Part shown: positions 54,108 through 63,840 of the stretch, in pieces
Layout: the number at the start of each line of letters is the position of its first letter
Position numbering within the stretch: position 1 is the stretch's first letter
Assembly: GCF_902729425.1 (NCBI RefSeq)
Contig: NZ_CACVCH010000051.1
Location: 1-64,000, forward strand
Source of the DNA: Magnetospirillum sp. SS-4
Lineage (GTDB): Bacteria; Pseudomonadota; Alphaproteobacteria; Rhodospirillales; Magnetospirillaceae
Direction: 5' to 3'
Length of the DNA stretch: 64,000 nt
Made by a program: the position numbers and the translations under genes
The notes under the pieces: model-generated
Databases searched by the model: none
Seen by the model: the letters and a program-made list of their open reading frames with translations, nothing else
What the model was told of the DNA's origin: nothing

Positions 54108-55568
54108 ATGCTGACCACCAACCCGTTCGACGACGACCACCTGCGCGAGGAATGCGGCGTCTTCGGCATCTTCGGCCACCCCGAGGCGGCGGCGCATGTG
54201 GCGCTCGGCCTGCACGCCCTTCAGCATCGCGGCCAGGAGGCGGCCGGCATCGTCGCCTTCGACGGGGTCCAGTTCCACAACCACCGCGGCCTCGGCCACG
54301 TGGAGGATAATTTCGGCAGCGAATCGGTCATCCGCAAGCTGAAGGGAAGCATGGCGGTCGGCCATGTCCGCTATTCCACCACCGGCGAAACCCTGCTGCG
54401 CAACGTCCAGCCGCTGTTCGCCGAGATGGAGTTCGGCGGCCTGGCGCTGGGCCACAACGGCAATCTGACCAACGCCATGGCGTTGCGCCGCCAGCTGGTG
54501 CGGCGTGGCTGCCTGTTCCAGTCCACCACCGACACCGAGGTGATCATCCACCTGATCGCCATCAGCCTCTACGCCACCGTCGAGGACCGCCTGATCGACG
54601 CCCTGCGCCAGATCGAGGGCGCCTATTCCCTGGTCGCCGCCACCCCCAACTCGGTGATCGGGGTGCGCGACCCATTGGGCATCCGGCCGCTGTGCCTGGG
54701 CAAGCTGGATCGCGGCTGGATACTGGCCTCGGAATCCTGCGCGCTCGACATCATCGGCGCCGAATTCGTCCGCGACGTCGAGCCGGGCGAGATCGTCATC
54801 CTGTCGGCCGAGGGCATCCGCTCGCTGAAGCCGTTCGTCAAGACGGCCAGCCGGTTCTGCATCTTCGAGTACATCTATTTCGCCCGTCCCGATTCCGTGG
54901 TGGAAGGCACCAGCGTCTACGAAGCCAGGAAGCGCATCGGCGCCGAACTGGCCCGCGAAAGCCGGGTCAGCGCCGACGTGGTGGTGCCGGTGCCCGATTC
55001 CGGGGTTCCCGCCGCCATCGGCTTTGCCGCCACCGCCAAGATTCCGTTCGAACTGGGCATCATCCGCAACCACTATGTGGGCCGCACCTTCATCCAGCCC
55101 ACCGACAGCGTGCGGCACACCGGCGTCAAGATGAAGCACAACGCCAACCGCGCCATGCTGGCCGGCAAGCGGGTGATCCTGGTCGACGATTCCATCGTGC
55201 GCGGCACCACGTCGCGCAAGATCGTCGAGATGGTGCGCCAGGCCGGCGCCACCGAGGTGCACATGCGCATATCCAGCCCGCCCACCACCCATTCCTGCTA
55301 TTTCGGCATCGACACCCCCGAACGCGACAAGCTGCTGGCGGCGCGCTACGACGTGGACGGCATGGCCAAGCTGATCGGAGTGGACTCGCTGGCCTTCATC
55401 TCCATCGACGGCCTGTACCGCGCCGTGGGCGAACCGGGCCGCAACGCCGGACAGCCGCAGTTCTGCGACGCCTGCTTCACCGGCGACTATCCGGTGGTTC
55501 CCACCGATTACCTGGCCGGCGGCGGCGACCCGAAGCAGTTTTCCCTGCTGACCGAGGACAATTCCTGA
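54108..55568 (+). CDS. purF: amidophosphoribosyltransferase
   Basis: The 486-residue enzyme makes phosphoribosylamine from PRPP and glutamine, the first step of purine synthesis. The N-terminal nucleophile is Cys16 after a short propeptide (HLREECGVFGIFG); ALQHRGQEAAGI follows. The PRPP motif VILVDDSIVRGTT is intact. The Cys ligands typical of the Fe-S PurF type are plausible near CIFEY and CDACF. Its stop overlaps the SDR start. Confidence 0.96.
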   Translation: MLTTNPFDDDHLREECGVFGIFGHPEAAAHVALGLHALQHRGQEAAGIVAFDGVQFHNHRGLGHVEDNFGSESVIRKLKGSMAVGHVRYSTTGETLLRNVQPLFAEMEFGGLALGHNGNLTNAMALRRQLVRRGCLFQSTTDTEVIIHLIAISLYATVEDRLIDALRQIEGAYSLVAATPNSVIGVRDPLGIRPLCLGKLDRGWILASESCALDIIGAEFVRDVEPGEIVILSAEGIRSLKPFVKTASRFCIFEYIYFARPDSVVEGTSVYEARKRIGAELARESRVSADVVVPVPDSGVPAAIGFAATAKIPFELGIIRNHYVGRTFIQPTDSVRHTGVKMKHNANRAMLAGKRVILVDDSIVRGTTSRKIVEMVRQAGATEVHMRISSPPTTHSCYFGIDTPERDKLLAARYDVDGMAKLIGVDSLAFISIDGLYRAVGEPGRNAGQPQFCDACFTGDYPVVPTDYLAGGGDPKQFSLLTEDNS

Positions 55569-56284
55569 TGGCTGGCCTGCTGGACGGCCGCGTGGCGCTG
55601 GTCACCGGCGCCTCGCGCGGGATTGGCGCCGCCGTGCTCCGCCGTCTGGCGGCGGAGGGCGCCGAGATCGTCGCCATCGCCCGCACCCAGGGCGCGCTGG
55701 AGGAACTGGACGACGAGGTCCGGGCGGCCGGCGGCAGGCAACTGGTTCTGGTCCCCGACGACCTGCGCAAGCCCGGCCTGATCGAGCAGGTCGCCGCCGC
55801 CATCTTTCAACGCTGGGGCCGCCTCGACATCCTGATCGGCAATGCCGGCGCCATCGGCGGCGGCCTGTCGCCGGTGGCCCATCACGCCCCCGACGACTGG
55901 GACGAGGCTTTCGCCGTCAACCTCACCGCCAACTGGCGGCTGATCCGCGCCTGCGATCCGCTGCTGCGCATGGCCGAAGCCGGCCGCGCCGTCTTCACCA
56001 CCTCGGGGGCCGCCCGGGGGGTCCATCCCTATTGGGGGCCGTACGCCGCCAGCAAGGCCGCCCTGGAATCGATGGTGAGGACCTGGGCAGCCGAAGTCGC
56101 CAATATCACCGCGCTGCGCATCAACCTGCTGGACCCCGGCCCGGTGGCGACCCGCATGCGCGCCATCGCCTTTCCCGGCGAGGACCAGGGCAAGCTGACC
56201 CAGCCGGATCAGGTGGCCGAGGCCTTCCTGCCGCTGTGCCTGCCCGGCTGCTCCCGCCACGGCGAGATCGTCCCGTTCAGCTGA
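55568..56284 (+). CDS. short-chain dehydrogenase/reductase
   Basis: The 238-residue SDR has VTGASRGIGAAV, GNAGAIGGG, Ser in FTTSGAARG and Tyr-x3-Lys in PYAASKAALE. It is coupled to purF by TGATG. The substrate is unknown. Confidence 0.85.
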   Translation: MAGLLDGRVALVTGASRGIGAAVLRRLAAEGAEIVAIARTQGALEELDDEVRAAGGRQLVLVPDDLRKPGLIEQVAAAIFQRWGRLDILIGNAGAIGGGLSPVAHHAPDDWDEAFAVNLTANWRLIRACDPLLRMAEAGRAVFTTSGAARGVHPYWGPYAASKAALESMVRTWAAEVANITALRINLLDPGPVATRMRAIAFPGEDQGKLTQPDQVAEAFLPLCLPGCSRHGEIVPFS

Positions 56285-56372
56285 TTTCCACAATAACTCC
56301 GCCCTTGCGCCGCCGAGCGATGCCCGCTACCCTAACCACACAATCCTCTCGTATTTTTTCGGAGGCATTACA

Positions 56373-57584
56373 GTGCTGGATGGCCGGCGGGTCCTTCTCA
56401 TCATCTCCGGCGGCATCGCCGCGTATAAATCCCTGGAGTTGATTCGCCGCCTGAAGGACAAGGGCTGCGCCGTCCGCTGCATCCTCACCCGGGGCGGGGC
56501 CAATTTCGTCACGCCGCTGGCGGTGGCCGCCCTGTCGGGGGACAAGGTCTATCAGGAGACCTTCTCGCTGACCGACGAGGCCGAGATGGGCCATATCCGC
56601 CTGTCGCGCGAGGCCGATCTGGTGGTGGTGGCCCCGGCGACCGCCAATCTGCTGGCCAAGATGGCGGCCGGCATCGCCGACGATCTCGCCTCCACCGCCT
56701 TGCTGGCCACCGACAAGCCGGTGTTGGTGGCGCCCGCCATGAACACCATGATGTGGGACCACGCCGCCACCCGCGCCAACATGGCGGTTCTGGAGGGGCG
56801 CGGCATCAGCCGCATCGGCCCCAATTCCGGCGATCTGGCCTGCGGTGAGGTCGGCGGCGGCCGCATGGCCGAGCCGGCCGAGATTCTGGCCGCCATCGAG
56901 GCCCACCTGGGTGGCGGCGCCGGTCCGCTGGCCGGCAGGCGCGCCATCGTCACCAGCGGCCCGACGCACGAGCCCATCGATCCGGTGCGCTATATCGCCA
57001 ACCGCTCGTCAGGCAAGCAGGGCCACGCCATCGCCAGTGCCCTGGCCGCCCTGGGTGCCGAGGTCACCCTGGTCAGCGGCCCGGTGACGCTGCCCGATCC
57101 CGCCGGTCTCACGACGGTGCGGGTGGAAAGCGCCGCCGACATGCTGCGGGCGGTCGAGGCGGCCCTGCCCGCCGACATCGCGGTCTGCGCCGCCGCCGTG
57201 GCCGACTGGACCGTGGCCAACCGCTCCGGCGAGAAACGCAAGAAGAGTCCGGGCGCGCCGCCGCCGGTGATCGAGCTCACCCCCAATCCCGATATCCTGG
57301 CGACCCTGTCGAAGCCGGGACCGCGCCGTCCGCGTCTGGTGGTGGGATTCGCCGCCGAGACCGAAAAGCTGATGGAGCACGCCCGGGACAAGCTGGCCCG
57401 CAAGGGCTGCGACTGGATCGTCGCCAACGACGTCTCGGCCGGCAGCGGTACCTTCGGCGGCGATTCCAATGCCGTCCACGTCATCGATGCCTCGGCGGCT
57501 GAATCCTGGCCGCGCCTCGGCAAGGATGAAGTGGCCGCCCGGCTGGCCGCCCGCATCGCCGCCGCCCTGGAAGGTACCCCATGA
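56373..57584 (+). CDS. coaBC: bifunctional phosphopantothenoylcysteine decarboxylase/synthase
   Basis: The 403-residue CoaBC performs two steps of coenzyme A synthesis. The flavin-binding CoaC half has [13 protein letters not shown] and the flap Cys in [11 protein letters not shown]; the CoaB half has [23 protein letters not shown], the AAVADW motif and the KRKKS lysines. It begins with GTG 56373 after GGAGG. TTGCGC (56305) and TACCCT (56328), 17 apart, form a weak promoter candidate. Its stop overlaps the dut start. Confidence 0.95.
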   Translation: MLDGRRVLLIISGGIAAYKSLELIRRLKDKGCAVRCILTRGGANFVTPLAVAALSGDKVYQETFSLTDEAEMGHIRLSREADLVVVAPATANLLAKMAAGIADDLASTALLATDKPVLVAPAMNTMMWDHAATRANMAVLEGRGISRIGPNSGDLACGEVGGGRMAEPAEILAAIEAHLGGGAGPLAGRRAIVTSGPTHEPIDPVRYIANRSSGKQGHAIASALAALGAEVTLVSGPVTLPDPAGLTTVRVESAADMLRAVEAALPADIAVCAAAVADWTVANRSGEKRKKSPGAPPPVIELTPNPDILATLSKPGPRRPRLVVGFAAETEKLMEHARDKLARKGCDWIVANDVSAGSGTFGGDSNAVHVIDASAAESWPRLGKDEVAARLAARIAAALEGTP

Positions 57585-58045
57585 CCAAGCCCGTAAGCGT
57601 GGCGCTGAAGCGCCTGGACCACGCCGCCGATTTGCCGCTTCCGGCCTACGAGACCGCCCACGCCGCCGGCATGGACCTGATGGCCTGCGTTCCCGCCGAC
57701 ATGGAGCTGGCCCCAGGCGGGCGCGCCCTGATTCCCACCGGATTCGCCATCGCCCTGCCCGAGGGCTTCGAGGCGCAGGTCCGCCCCCGCTCGGGCCTCG
57801 CCGCCAAGCACGGAATCACCGTGCTGAACGCGCCCGGCACCATCGACGCCGATTATCGCGGCGAGATCGGCGTCATCCTGATCAATCACGGCGACGTCGC
57901 CTTCGCCGTTCGGCGCGGCATGCGCATCGCCCAGATGGTGGTGGCTCCGGTCGCCCGCGTCACCTGGAACGAACAAGACAGCCTGGACGACACCGGGCGG
58001 GGAGCCGGCGGCTTCGGGTCCACCGGCACGGGGAAAAGGGGGTAG
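57581..58045 (+). CDS. dut: dUTP diphosphatase
   Basis: The 154-residue trimeric dUTPase converts dUTP to dUMP. Family motifs are in order: [46 protein letters not shown] and the C-terminal [11 protein letters not shown]. It overlaps coaBC by four bases, a frequent pairing. Confidence 0.96.
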   Translation: MTKPVSVALKRLDHAADLPLPAYETAHAAGMDLMACVPADMELAPGGRALIPTGFAIALPEGFEAQVRPRSGLAAKHGITVLNAPGTIDADYRGEIGVILINHGDVAFAVRRGMRIAQMVVAPVARVTWNEQDSLDDTGRGAGGFGSTGTGKRG

Positions 58046-58055
58046 GAATCTGACC

Positions 58056-58511
58056 ATGCTGCGGCCTTCCAAGAAGATGCTGTTCGCCATCGAGGCGGTG
58101 CTCGACATCGCCTACCACGCCGGCGGCGAGCCGGTTCAAAGCCGCGAGATCACCCGGCGCCAGGGCATTCCCCGCCGCTACCTGGAACAGACCCTGCAAC
58201 AGCTGGTCCGGGCCGGCGTGCTGACCGGCGTGCGCGGCCCCCGTGGCGGCTATCGCCTGGCGCGCGAGCGCCGCCGCATCTCGGTGGGCGAGATCGTCCG
58301 CGTGGTGCGCGCCCTGGAAACCGCCGAGGACCCCTATCAGGACATGCCGGCCTCGGAACTGGGCAAGCAGGTCATCCGCCCCATGTGGGGCGACCTGTCG
58401 GAAGAGATCATGTCCCGCCTGGACGCCATCACCGTCGACGATCTGTGCATGCGCGCCTACAAGGGCGGCATCCCCAGCGAAGCCCATCAGAAGCTGGATT
58501 TCATCATCTAG
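58056..58511 (+). CDS. Rrf2-family transcriptional regulator
   Basis: The 151-residue Rrf2 protein has the HTH and wing (SREITRRQGIPRRYLEQTLQQLVRAGVLTGVRGPRGGYRLARE, about residues 29-71). It lacks the three-Cys cluster-binding motif of IscR/NsrR; only one Cys occurs (near residue 131), so it is a cluster-free, CymR-like type. Placed 55 bases before cysK, it probably controls cysteine synthesis. Confidence 0.85.
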   Translation: MLRPSKKMLFAIEAVLDIAYHAGGEPVQSREITRRQGIPRRYLEQTLQQLVRAGVLTGVRGPRGGYRLARERRRISVGEIVRVVRALETAEDPYQDMPASELGKQVIRPMWGDLSEEIMSRLDAITVDDLCMRAYKGGIPSEAHQKLDFII

Positions 58512-58519
58512 CCCTGATA

Positions 58520-58547
58520 TTGTGTAATTATGAAATGAACTACACAA
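58520..58547 (+). promoter_or_regulatory. inverted repeat operator candidate before cysK
   Basis: TTGTGTA (58520-58526) and TACACAA (58541-58547) form a perfect 7-base inverted repeat with a 14-base AT-rich spacer in the 55-base gap between the Rrf2 gene and cysK. The regulator's own product is the likely ligand; no confident -35/-10 pair is separable from it. Confidence 0.5.
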
Positions 58548-58566
58548 AACACATGGAGTTTCCGGA

Positions 58567-59535
58567 ATGACCGCAGCAAGCGAGTCCAAGCCCGCCTTCC
58601 GCGGCAGGATCTACGACAGCATCATCGACACCATCGGCGCCACGCCGCTGGTGCGGTTCGGACGCCTGGCCGCCGAGGCCGGCGCCAAGGCCGAGATCGT
58701 CGGCAAGCTGGAATTCTTCAATCCCCTGGCCTCGGTCAAGGACCGCATCGGTTTCGCCATGATCGAGGCGGCCGAGGCGGCCGGCCAGTTGAAGCCCGGC
58801 GGCACCATCATCGAGCCGACCTCGGGCAATACCGGCATCGCGCTGGCCTTCGTCGCCGCCGCCAAGGGCTACAAGCTGGTCTTGTGCATGCCGGAAAGCA
58901 TGTCGCTGGAACGGCGCAAGATGCTGCAATTGCTGGGCGCCGAGATCGTGCTGACCCCGGCGTCGAAGGGCATGACCGGCGCGGTGCGCCAGGCCGAGGA
59001 ACTGGTGGCGGCGACGCCGGGCGCCGTCATGCCGCAGCAGTTCAAGAACGCCGCCAACCCCGCCATCCACGAACGCACCACCGCCGAGGAAATCTGGAAC
59101 GACACCGACGGCAAGGTGGACATCATCGTGTCGGGCGTCGGCACCGGCGGCACCATCTCCGGCATCGGCCATGTGCTGAAGGCCCGCAGGCCCGGCCTGC
59201 GCATGGTGGCGGTGGAGCCCGAGGACAGCCCGGTCCTGTCCGGCGGCGCCCCCGGCCCCCACAAGATCCAGGGCATCGGCGCCGGTTTCATCCCCGACAT
59301 CCTGGACAAGGGCGTCATCGACGAGATTCTTCAAATCGGCAACGAGACCGCCCTGATCACGGCGCGCAAGGCCGCCAGGCTGGAGGGCATTCCGGTCGGC
59401 ATCTCGTCGGGCGCCGCCATCGCCGCCGCGCTGGAACTGGGCACCCGTCCCGAGAACGCCGGCAAGCTGATCGTGGCGATCATCCCCAGCTTCGCCGAGC
59501 GCTATCTGTCCACCGCCCTGTTCGATCAGGTGTAG
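58567..59535 (+). CDS. cysK: cysteine synthase A (O-acetylserine sulfhydrylase)
   Basis: The 322-residue PLP enzyme makes cysteine from O-acetylserine and sulfide. The PLP Lys58 lies in ASVKDRIGF; the TSGNTG substrate loop, [10 protein letters not shown] phosphate loop and GISSGAA follow. It is the likely target of the upstream Rrf2 regulator. A palindromic repeat and moeB follow. Confidence 0.95.
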   Translation: MTAASESKPAFRGRIYDSIIDTIGATPLVRFGRLAAEAGAKAEIVGKLEFFNPLASVKDRIGFAMIEAAEAAGQLKPGGTIIEPTSGNTGIALAFVAAAKGYKLVLCMPESMSLERRKMLQLLGAEIVLTPASKGMTGAVRQAEELVAATPGAVMPQQFKNAANPAIHERTTAEEIWNDTDGKVDIIVSGVGTGGTISGIGHVLKARRPGLRMVAVEPEDSPVLSGGAPGPHKIQGIGAGFIPDILDKGVIDEILQIGNETALITARKAARLEGIPVGISSGAAIAAALELGTRPENAGKLIVAIIPSFAERYLSTALFDQV

Positions 59536-59540
59536 GCATC

Positions 59541-59627
59541 CATCCTTCGAGACGGCCCCAACGGGCCTCCTCAGGATGAGGAACATGGTCCCTCGTCCTG
59601 AGGCGCGAAGCCTCGAAGGACGAGGGT
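59541..59627. repeat. intergenic palindromic repeat between cysK and moeB
   Basis: The 87-base unit has arms reading CCTTCGAG and CTCAGGATGAGG, answered by CCTCGTCCTGAG and CTCGAAGG, so its halves fold on each other. The second half is itself palindromic. This type is widespread in alphaproteobacterial intergenic space. Confidence 0.75.
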
Positions 59628-59650
59628 ATCGACGTCGGAGTATCGTCATC

Positions 59651-60451
59651 ATGGACTTCACCGAGGAGCAGATTCACCGCTACGCCCGCCACATCATCCT
59701 GCCGGAGGTGGGCGGCATCGGTCAGGAAAAGCTGCTCGGATCAAGCGTGCTGGTGATCGGGGCCGGCGGGCTGGGCTCGCCGGTGATCCTCTACCTCGCC
59801 GCCGCCGGCGTCGGCACCATCGGCGTGGTCGACGACGACGACGTGGAACTGTCCAACCTGCAACGCCAGATCATCCATGCCACCTCGCGGGTGGGATCGG
59901 CCAAGGTGGACAGCGCCGCCCGAATCGTCGCCGACGTCAATCCCGATGTCCGGCTGGTGCCCATCCGCGCCCGGCTCGACAAGGACAACGCGCGGGCCAT
60001 CATCCGCGATTTCCAGGTGGTCGCCGACGGCTCCGACAACTTCCCCACCCGCTTCCTGGTCAACGACGCCTGCCGGCTGGAGGGAAAGACCCTGGTCTCG
60101 GCCGCCATCCTGCGCTTCGACGGCCAGTTGGCCACCTACAAGCCGGGCGGGCCGTGCTATCGCTGCATCTACCGCGAACCGCCGCCCGAGGGGCATATCC
60201 CCACCTGTTCCAGCGCCGGGGTGCTGGGCGCCATCGCCGGCACCATGGGCGCCATGCAGGCCACCGAGGTGCTGAAGGAATTGCTGGGCATCGGCGAATC
60301 GCTGTCGGGCAAGCTGGTGATCTACGACGCCTTGTCGGTGACCTTCCGCACGGTGCGGGTGCCGCGCGACCCCGGCTGCCCGCTGTGCGGCGACCATCCC
60401 ACCATCGCCGACCTGTCCGCCCACGGGAGCACCGCCAATGTCTGCGGCTGA
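59651..60451 (+). CDS. moeB: MoeB/ThiF-family adenylyltransferase
   Basis: The 266-residue E1-like protein adenylates the C-terminus of a small sulfur-carrier protein such as MoaD or ThiS. Marks: YARHIILPEVGGIGQEKL, VIGAGGLGSPV, SNLQRQIIH, DGSDNFPTR and zinc Cys pairs CYRC and CPLC. No rhodanese domain is attached. The partner could be MoaD, ThiS or a cysteine-synthesis carrier, the last being attractive next to cysK. Confidence 0.9.
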   Translation: MDFTEEQIHRYARHIILPEVGGIGQEKLLGSSVLVIGAGGLGSPVILYLAAAGVGTIGVVDDDDVELSNLQRQIIHATSRVGSAKVDSAARIVADVNPDVRLVPIRARLDKDNARAIIRDFQVVADGSDNFPTRFLVNDACRLEGKTLVSAAILRFDGQLATYKPGGPCYRCIYREPPPEGHIPTCSSAGVLGAIAGTMGAMQATEVLKELLGIGESLSGKLVIYDALSVTFRTVRVPRDPGCPLCGDHPTIADLSAHGSTANVCG

Positions 60452-60884
60452 GAAAACCAGTCCCGACAAACTGTCGATCGTGGTGTTCTCGGGCGAGTTC
60501 GACCGCATCCACTACGCCCTGGTGATGGCCGCCGCCGCCGTGGCGTCCAATACCCCCGTCACCCTGTTCTTCACCATGTGGGCCGGCCGGGCGCTGGAGG
60601 CGCCGCTCGCCGATGGCCGTCCGGCCTGGACCCGCCTCAAATGCTCGGACGGCCGGACCGCCATGGAGATGGATGACGGCTTCAAGGCCAGGGGGATCGG
60701 CAGTTTCGAGGACCTGCTGGAAGCCTGCGTCGCCCTGGGCGTCACCGTGATGGTCTGCGAGATGGGGGTCAAGGCGCTGGGTATGGACCCCGACGGCCTG
60801 CGCCCCGACGTCCCCATCGCCAGGGGCGGCGTCGTCACCTTCCTGGCCGACGCCTCCCGGACCGGGGCGATGCTGTTCGTCTGA
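60438..60884 (+). CDS. DsrE/DsrF-like family protein
   Basis: The 148-residue protein has the DsrE fold: LSIVVFSGEFDRIHYALVMAAAAVASNTPVTLFFTMWA at the start, a helical middle and CEMGVKALGMD with a candidate sulfur-handling Cys. DsrE2-type proteins move persulfide sulfur. It overlaps moeB by 14 bases, supporting a sulfur-transfer role with cysK and moeB. It converges on glgC. Confidence 0.8.
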   Translation: MSAAEKTSPDKLSIVVFSGEFDRIHYALVMAAAAVASNTPVTLFFTMWAGRALEAPLADGRPAWTRLKCSDGRTAMEMDDGFKARGIGSFEDLLEACVALGVTVMVCEMGVKALGMDPDGLRPDVPIARGGVVTFLADASRTGAMLFV

Positions 60885-60888
60885 TTCC

Positions 60889-62178
60889 CTACCCTTCCAG
60901 TTGCTTCAGCTTGGCGGCGGTGACCAGGGTGATGCCCTTCTCGGTGCGATGAAAGCGGGATGCGTCCAGCGCCGCGTCCTCGCCGACCACCAGTCCGGGC
61001 GGCACGACGCAGCCCTGATCGACGATGCAGCGCTTCAGGCGGGCATGGCGGCCGATGTCGCAGCCGGGCAGGACCAGGGTGTCTTCGACCACGCAATAGC
61101 TGTTGACCCGCACGTTGGAGAACAGCATCGAGCGCCGCACGATGGCGCCCGAGATGATGCAGCCGCCCGCTACCAGCGAATCCACCGCCATGCCGCGCCG
61201 GTGATCGGAATCGAACACGAACTTGGCCGGCGGTGATTGCGGCTGATCGGTCCAGATCGGCCAGTTCTCGTCATAGACGTTGAGAGCCGGGGTCACGGTG
61301 GTCAGGTCGATATTGGCTTCCCAATAGGCGTCGACGGTGCCGACATCGCGCCAGTAATGCTCGCGGGCGCCTTCGTGCATGACGCAGGAATGCTGGAAAT
61401 GATGGGCGATGACCCGGTGGCTTCCGACCAGGGCGGGGATCAGATCCTTGCCGAAATCGTGGCTGCTGTCGGGTTGGGCGGCGTCCTTGACCAGCAGGTC
61501 GAACAGCAATTGGGCGTTGAACATGTAGATGCCCATGCTGGCCAGGGCCAGATCGGGCCGTCCCGGCACCGGCTGGGGATTGGCGGGCTTCTCGTCGAAT
61601 CGGATGATGCGGTCGTCGTCGTCAACCGCCATGACGCCGAATCCCCGGGCGGTCTCCAGCGGCACCTCGATGCAGGCCACCGAAACGTCGGCGTGGCAGG
61701 CCAGATGCTGGGCCAGCATCCTGCCGTAATTCATCTTGTAGACGTGGTCGCCGGCCAGGACCAGGACGTGCTCGGGCCGGTGGGCGCGGATGATGTCCAG
61801 GTTCTGGTACACCGCGTCGGCGGTGCCCTTGTACCAGTTTTCGCCGACGGTGCGCTGTTGGGCCGGCAGCAATTCGATGAACTCGTTGAACTCGCCCCGG
61901 AGGAACCCCCAGCCGCGCTGGATATGCTGCAACAGCGAATGCGCCTTGTACTGGGTCAGGACGCCGATGCGGCGAATTCCGGAATTGATGCAGTTGGACA
62001 GGGTGAAGTCCATGATGCGGAACTTGCCGGCGAAGGGAATCGCCGGCTTGGCGTGCCAGTCGGTCAGTTCCATCAACCGCGAGCCGCGCCCGCCGGCCAG
62101 CACCAGGGCCAGCGTCCGCCGCAGCCGTTCGGTCACCTGGATGTCGATGCCTGTGCCCCTGTCCGACGGATCGTACAT
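60889..62178 (-). CDS. glgC: glucose-1-phosphate adenylyltransferase
   Basis: The 429-residue enzyme makes ADP-glucose, the first committed step of glycogen synthesis. Marks: LAGGRGSRLMELT, KPAIPFAGKFRIMDF, GTADAVYQN, LAGDHVYKMNY, and a C-terminal left-handed beta-helix. It is regulated allosterically in relatives. ATG 62178 follows GGAGG; the open frame before it looks non-coding. It is divergent from glgA across a 165-base gap. Confidence 0.95.
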   Translation of the reverse strand: MYDPSDRGTGIDIQVTERLRRTLALVLAGGRGSRLMELTDWHAKPAIPFAGKFRIMDFTLSNCINSGIRRIGVLTQYKAHSLLQHIQRGWGFLRGEFNEFIELLPAQQRTVGENWYKGTADAVYQNLDIIRAHRPEHVLVLAGDHVYKMNYGRMLAQHLACHADVSVACIEVPLETARGFGVMAVDDDDRIIRFDEKPANPQPVPGRPDLALASMGIYMFNAQLLFDLLVKDAAQPDSSHDFGKDLIPALVGSHRVIAHHFQHSCVMHEGAREHYWRDVGTVDAYWEANIDLTTVTPALNVYDENWPIWTDQPQSPPAKFVFDSDHRRGMAVDSLVAGGCIISGAIVRRSMLFSNVRVNSYCVVEDTLVLPGCDIGRHARLKRCIVDQGCVVPPGLVVGEDAALDASRFHRTEKGITLVTAAKLKQLEG

Positions 62179-62343
62179 CCCGGCCCTCCGTTGACTCTGC
62201 CTTAGCCCTTCCGACCGTGCCACAATCGGGACGGAGGCACAACCGCCCCTGGGGGCAGGGTCGGGCAACCCGCCGCTCGACCCCATGGTAAATACCGGAT
62301 AGTGTTGAGGCGGGAGATGGTCAACCTCCGACAGGGGTCCGAA

Positions 62344-63840
62344 ATGCGCGTGCTGTTCGCTTCCTCAGAGGTGTTCCCGCTGATCAAGACCGGCGGCCTC
62401 GCCGACGTGTCGGGCGCCTTGCCGGCAGCCCTGGCCGAGGCCGGGGCCGACATGCGCATCCTGCTGCCCGGCTATCCCCAGGCCATGGACGCGACCGAGG
62501 CCAAGCGCGAGGTCGGCTCGCTGGGCGACCCGCTCGCCATCGGGGCCGAGACCCGGCTGGTCTCGGGCAAGCTGCCGGAATCCGGCGTTCCGGTGTGGCT
62601 GATCGACTGCCCCGTCCTGTTCCAGCGCGACGGCGGCCCCTATCAGGACGGCCACGGCCGCGACTGGCCCGACAACGCGCTCCGCTTCGGGCTGCTGTCC
62701 AGGGTGGCGGCGCAGCTGTGCACCGACGGCAGCCCAGCCAAGTGGCGGCCGCAGATCCTGCATTGCAACGACTGGCAGACCGGGCTGGCTCCGGCCTATC
62801 TCCACGCATGGGAATTGCTGGCCCGGCCCGGCACCGTCTTCACCATCCACAACATCGCCTATCAGGGCCAGTTCCCACCCGAGATGGTGGCCCGGCTCGG
62901 CTTCCCGCCCGAGATGTACGCCATGGAGGGGCTGGAATATTACGACAGCCTGTCCTTCCTCAAGGGTGGCCTTTACTACAGCGACCGCCTGACCACGGTC
63001 AGCCCGCGCTACGCCAAGGAGATTCAGACTCCCGCCTTCGGCTGCGGCATCGAGGGATTGCTGTCCAGGCGGGCCACCGACCTCTGCGGCATCCTCAACG
63101 GGGCCGATTACGGCGTGTGGGACCCGGAATCGGATTCCCATCTGGCTCACCCCTTCAAGCCCGGCGACACCGCCGGCAAGGCCCGCAACAAGGCGGCCTT
63201 GCAAGAGGAACTGGGCCTCGCCCCCCTGCCCCAGGCGCCGCTGATGGTGATCGTCAGCCGGCTGAGCGATCACAAGGGCATGGACCTGGTGCTGGCGGCG
63301 CTGCCCGCCATTCTGGCCATGGGCGCCCAGGTGGCGCTGGTCGGCACCGGCGACCACCAGTTGGAGGATGGCTTCCGCGCCGCCGCCGCCGCCCACCCCG
63401 CCCAGGTGGCCGCCTGCATCGGCTATTCCGAGCAACTGGCGCACCGCATGATGGCCGGCGGCGACATCTTGCTGATGCCGTCACGGTTCGAGCCCTGCGG
63501 CCTGACCCAGTTCTACGCCTTCCGCTACGGCACCGTCCCGGTGGCCCATGCCACCGGCGGACTGGCCGACACCCTGGTGGACACCGGCTACGACACCCTG
63601 ATGACCGGCACCGCCAACGGATTCGTGTTCGAGCATTGCAACGCCGGCGCCTTCCAGTGGGCGGTGGAACGGGCGGTGGCGCTGCATGCCCGGCCGGACC
63701 AGTGGCGCAAGATCGTCAAGGCCTGCGTCGCCCAGGATTTCAGTTGGGGCCGTTCGGCGCTCCGCTATCTCGACCTCTACAAGTCGCTGGCCGGTACCGG
63801 CAAGGGGGGCGGCAACGGCAAGGGACGGGCCAAGGCATGA
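62344..63840 (+). CDS. glgA: glycogen synthase
   Basis: The 498-residue GT5 enzyme elongates glycogen from ADP-glucose. The ADP-glucose motif KTGGLADV (Lys15) and the C-terminal SRFEPCGLTQ and GTVPVAHATGGLADTV-like region are present (here TLVDT follows). The Gly/Lys-rich tail is unusual but short. Its stop overlaps the start of glk. Confidence 0.95.
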   Translation: MRVLFASSEVFPLIKTGGLADVSGALPAALAEAGADMRILLPGYPQAMDATEAKREVGSLGDPLAIGAETRLVSGKLPESGVPVWLIDCPVLFQRDGGPYQDGHGRDWPDNALRFGLLSRVAAQLCTDGSPAKWRPQILHCNDWQTGLAPAYLHAWELLARPGTVFTIHNIAYQGQFPPEMVARLGFPPEMYAMEGLEYYDSLSFLKGGLYYSDRLTTVSPRYAKEIQTPAFGCGIEGLLSRRATDLCGILNGADYGVWDPESDSHLAHPFKPGDTAGKARNKAALQEELGLAPLPQAPLMVIVSRLSDHKGMDLVLAALPAILAMGAQVALVGTGDHQLEDGFRAAAAAHPAQVAACIGYSEQLAHRMMAGGDILLMPSRFEPCGLTQFYAFRYGTVPVAHATGGLADTLVDTGYDTLMTGTANGFVFEHCNAGAFQWAVERAVALHARPDQWRKIVKACVAQDFSWGRSALRYLDLYKSLAGTGKGGGNGKGRAKA

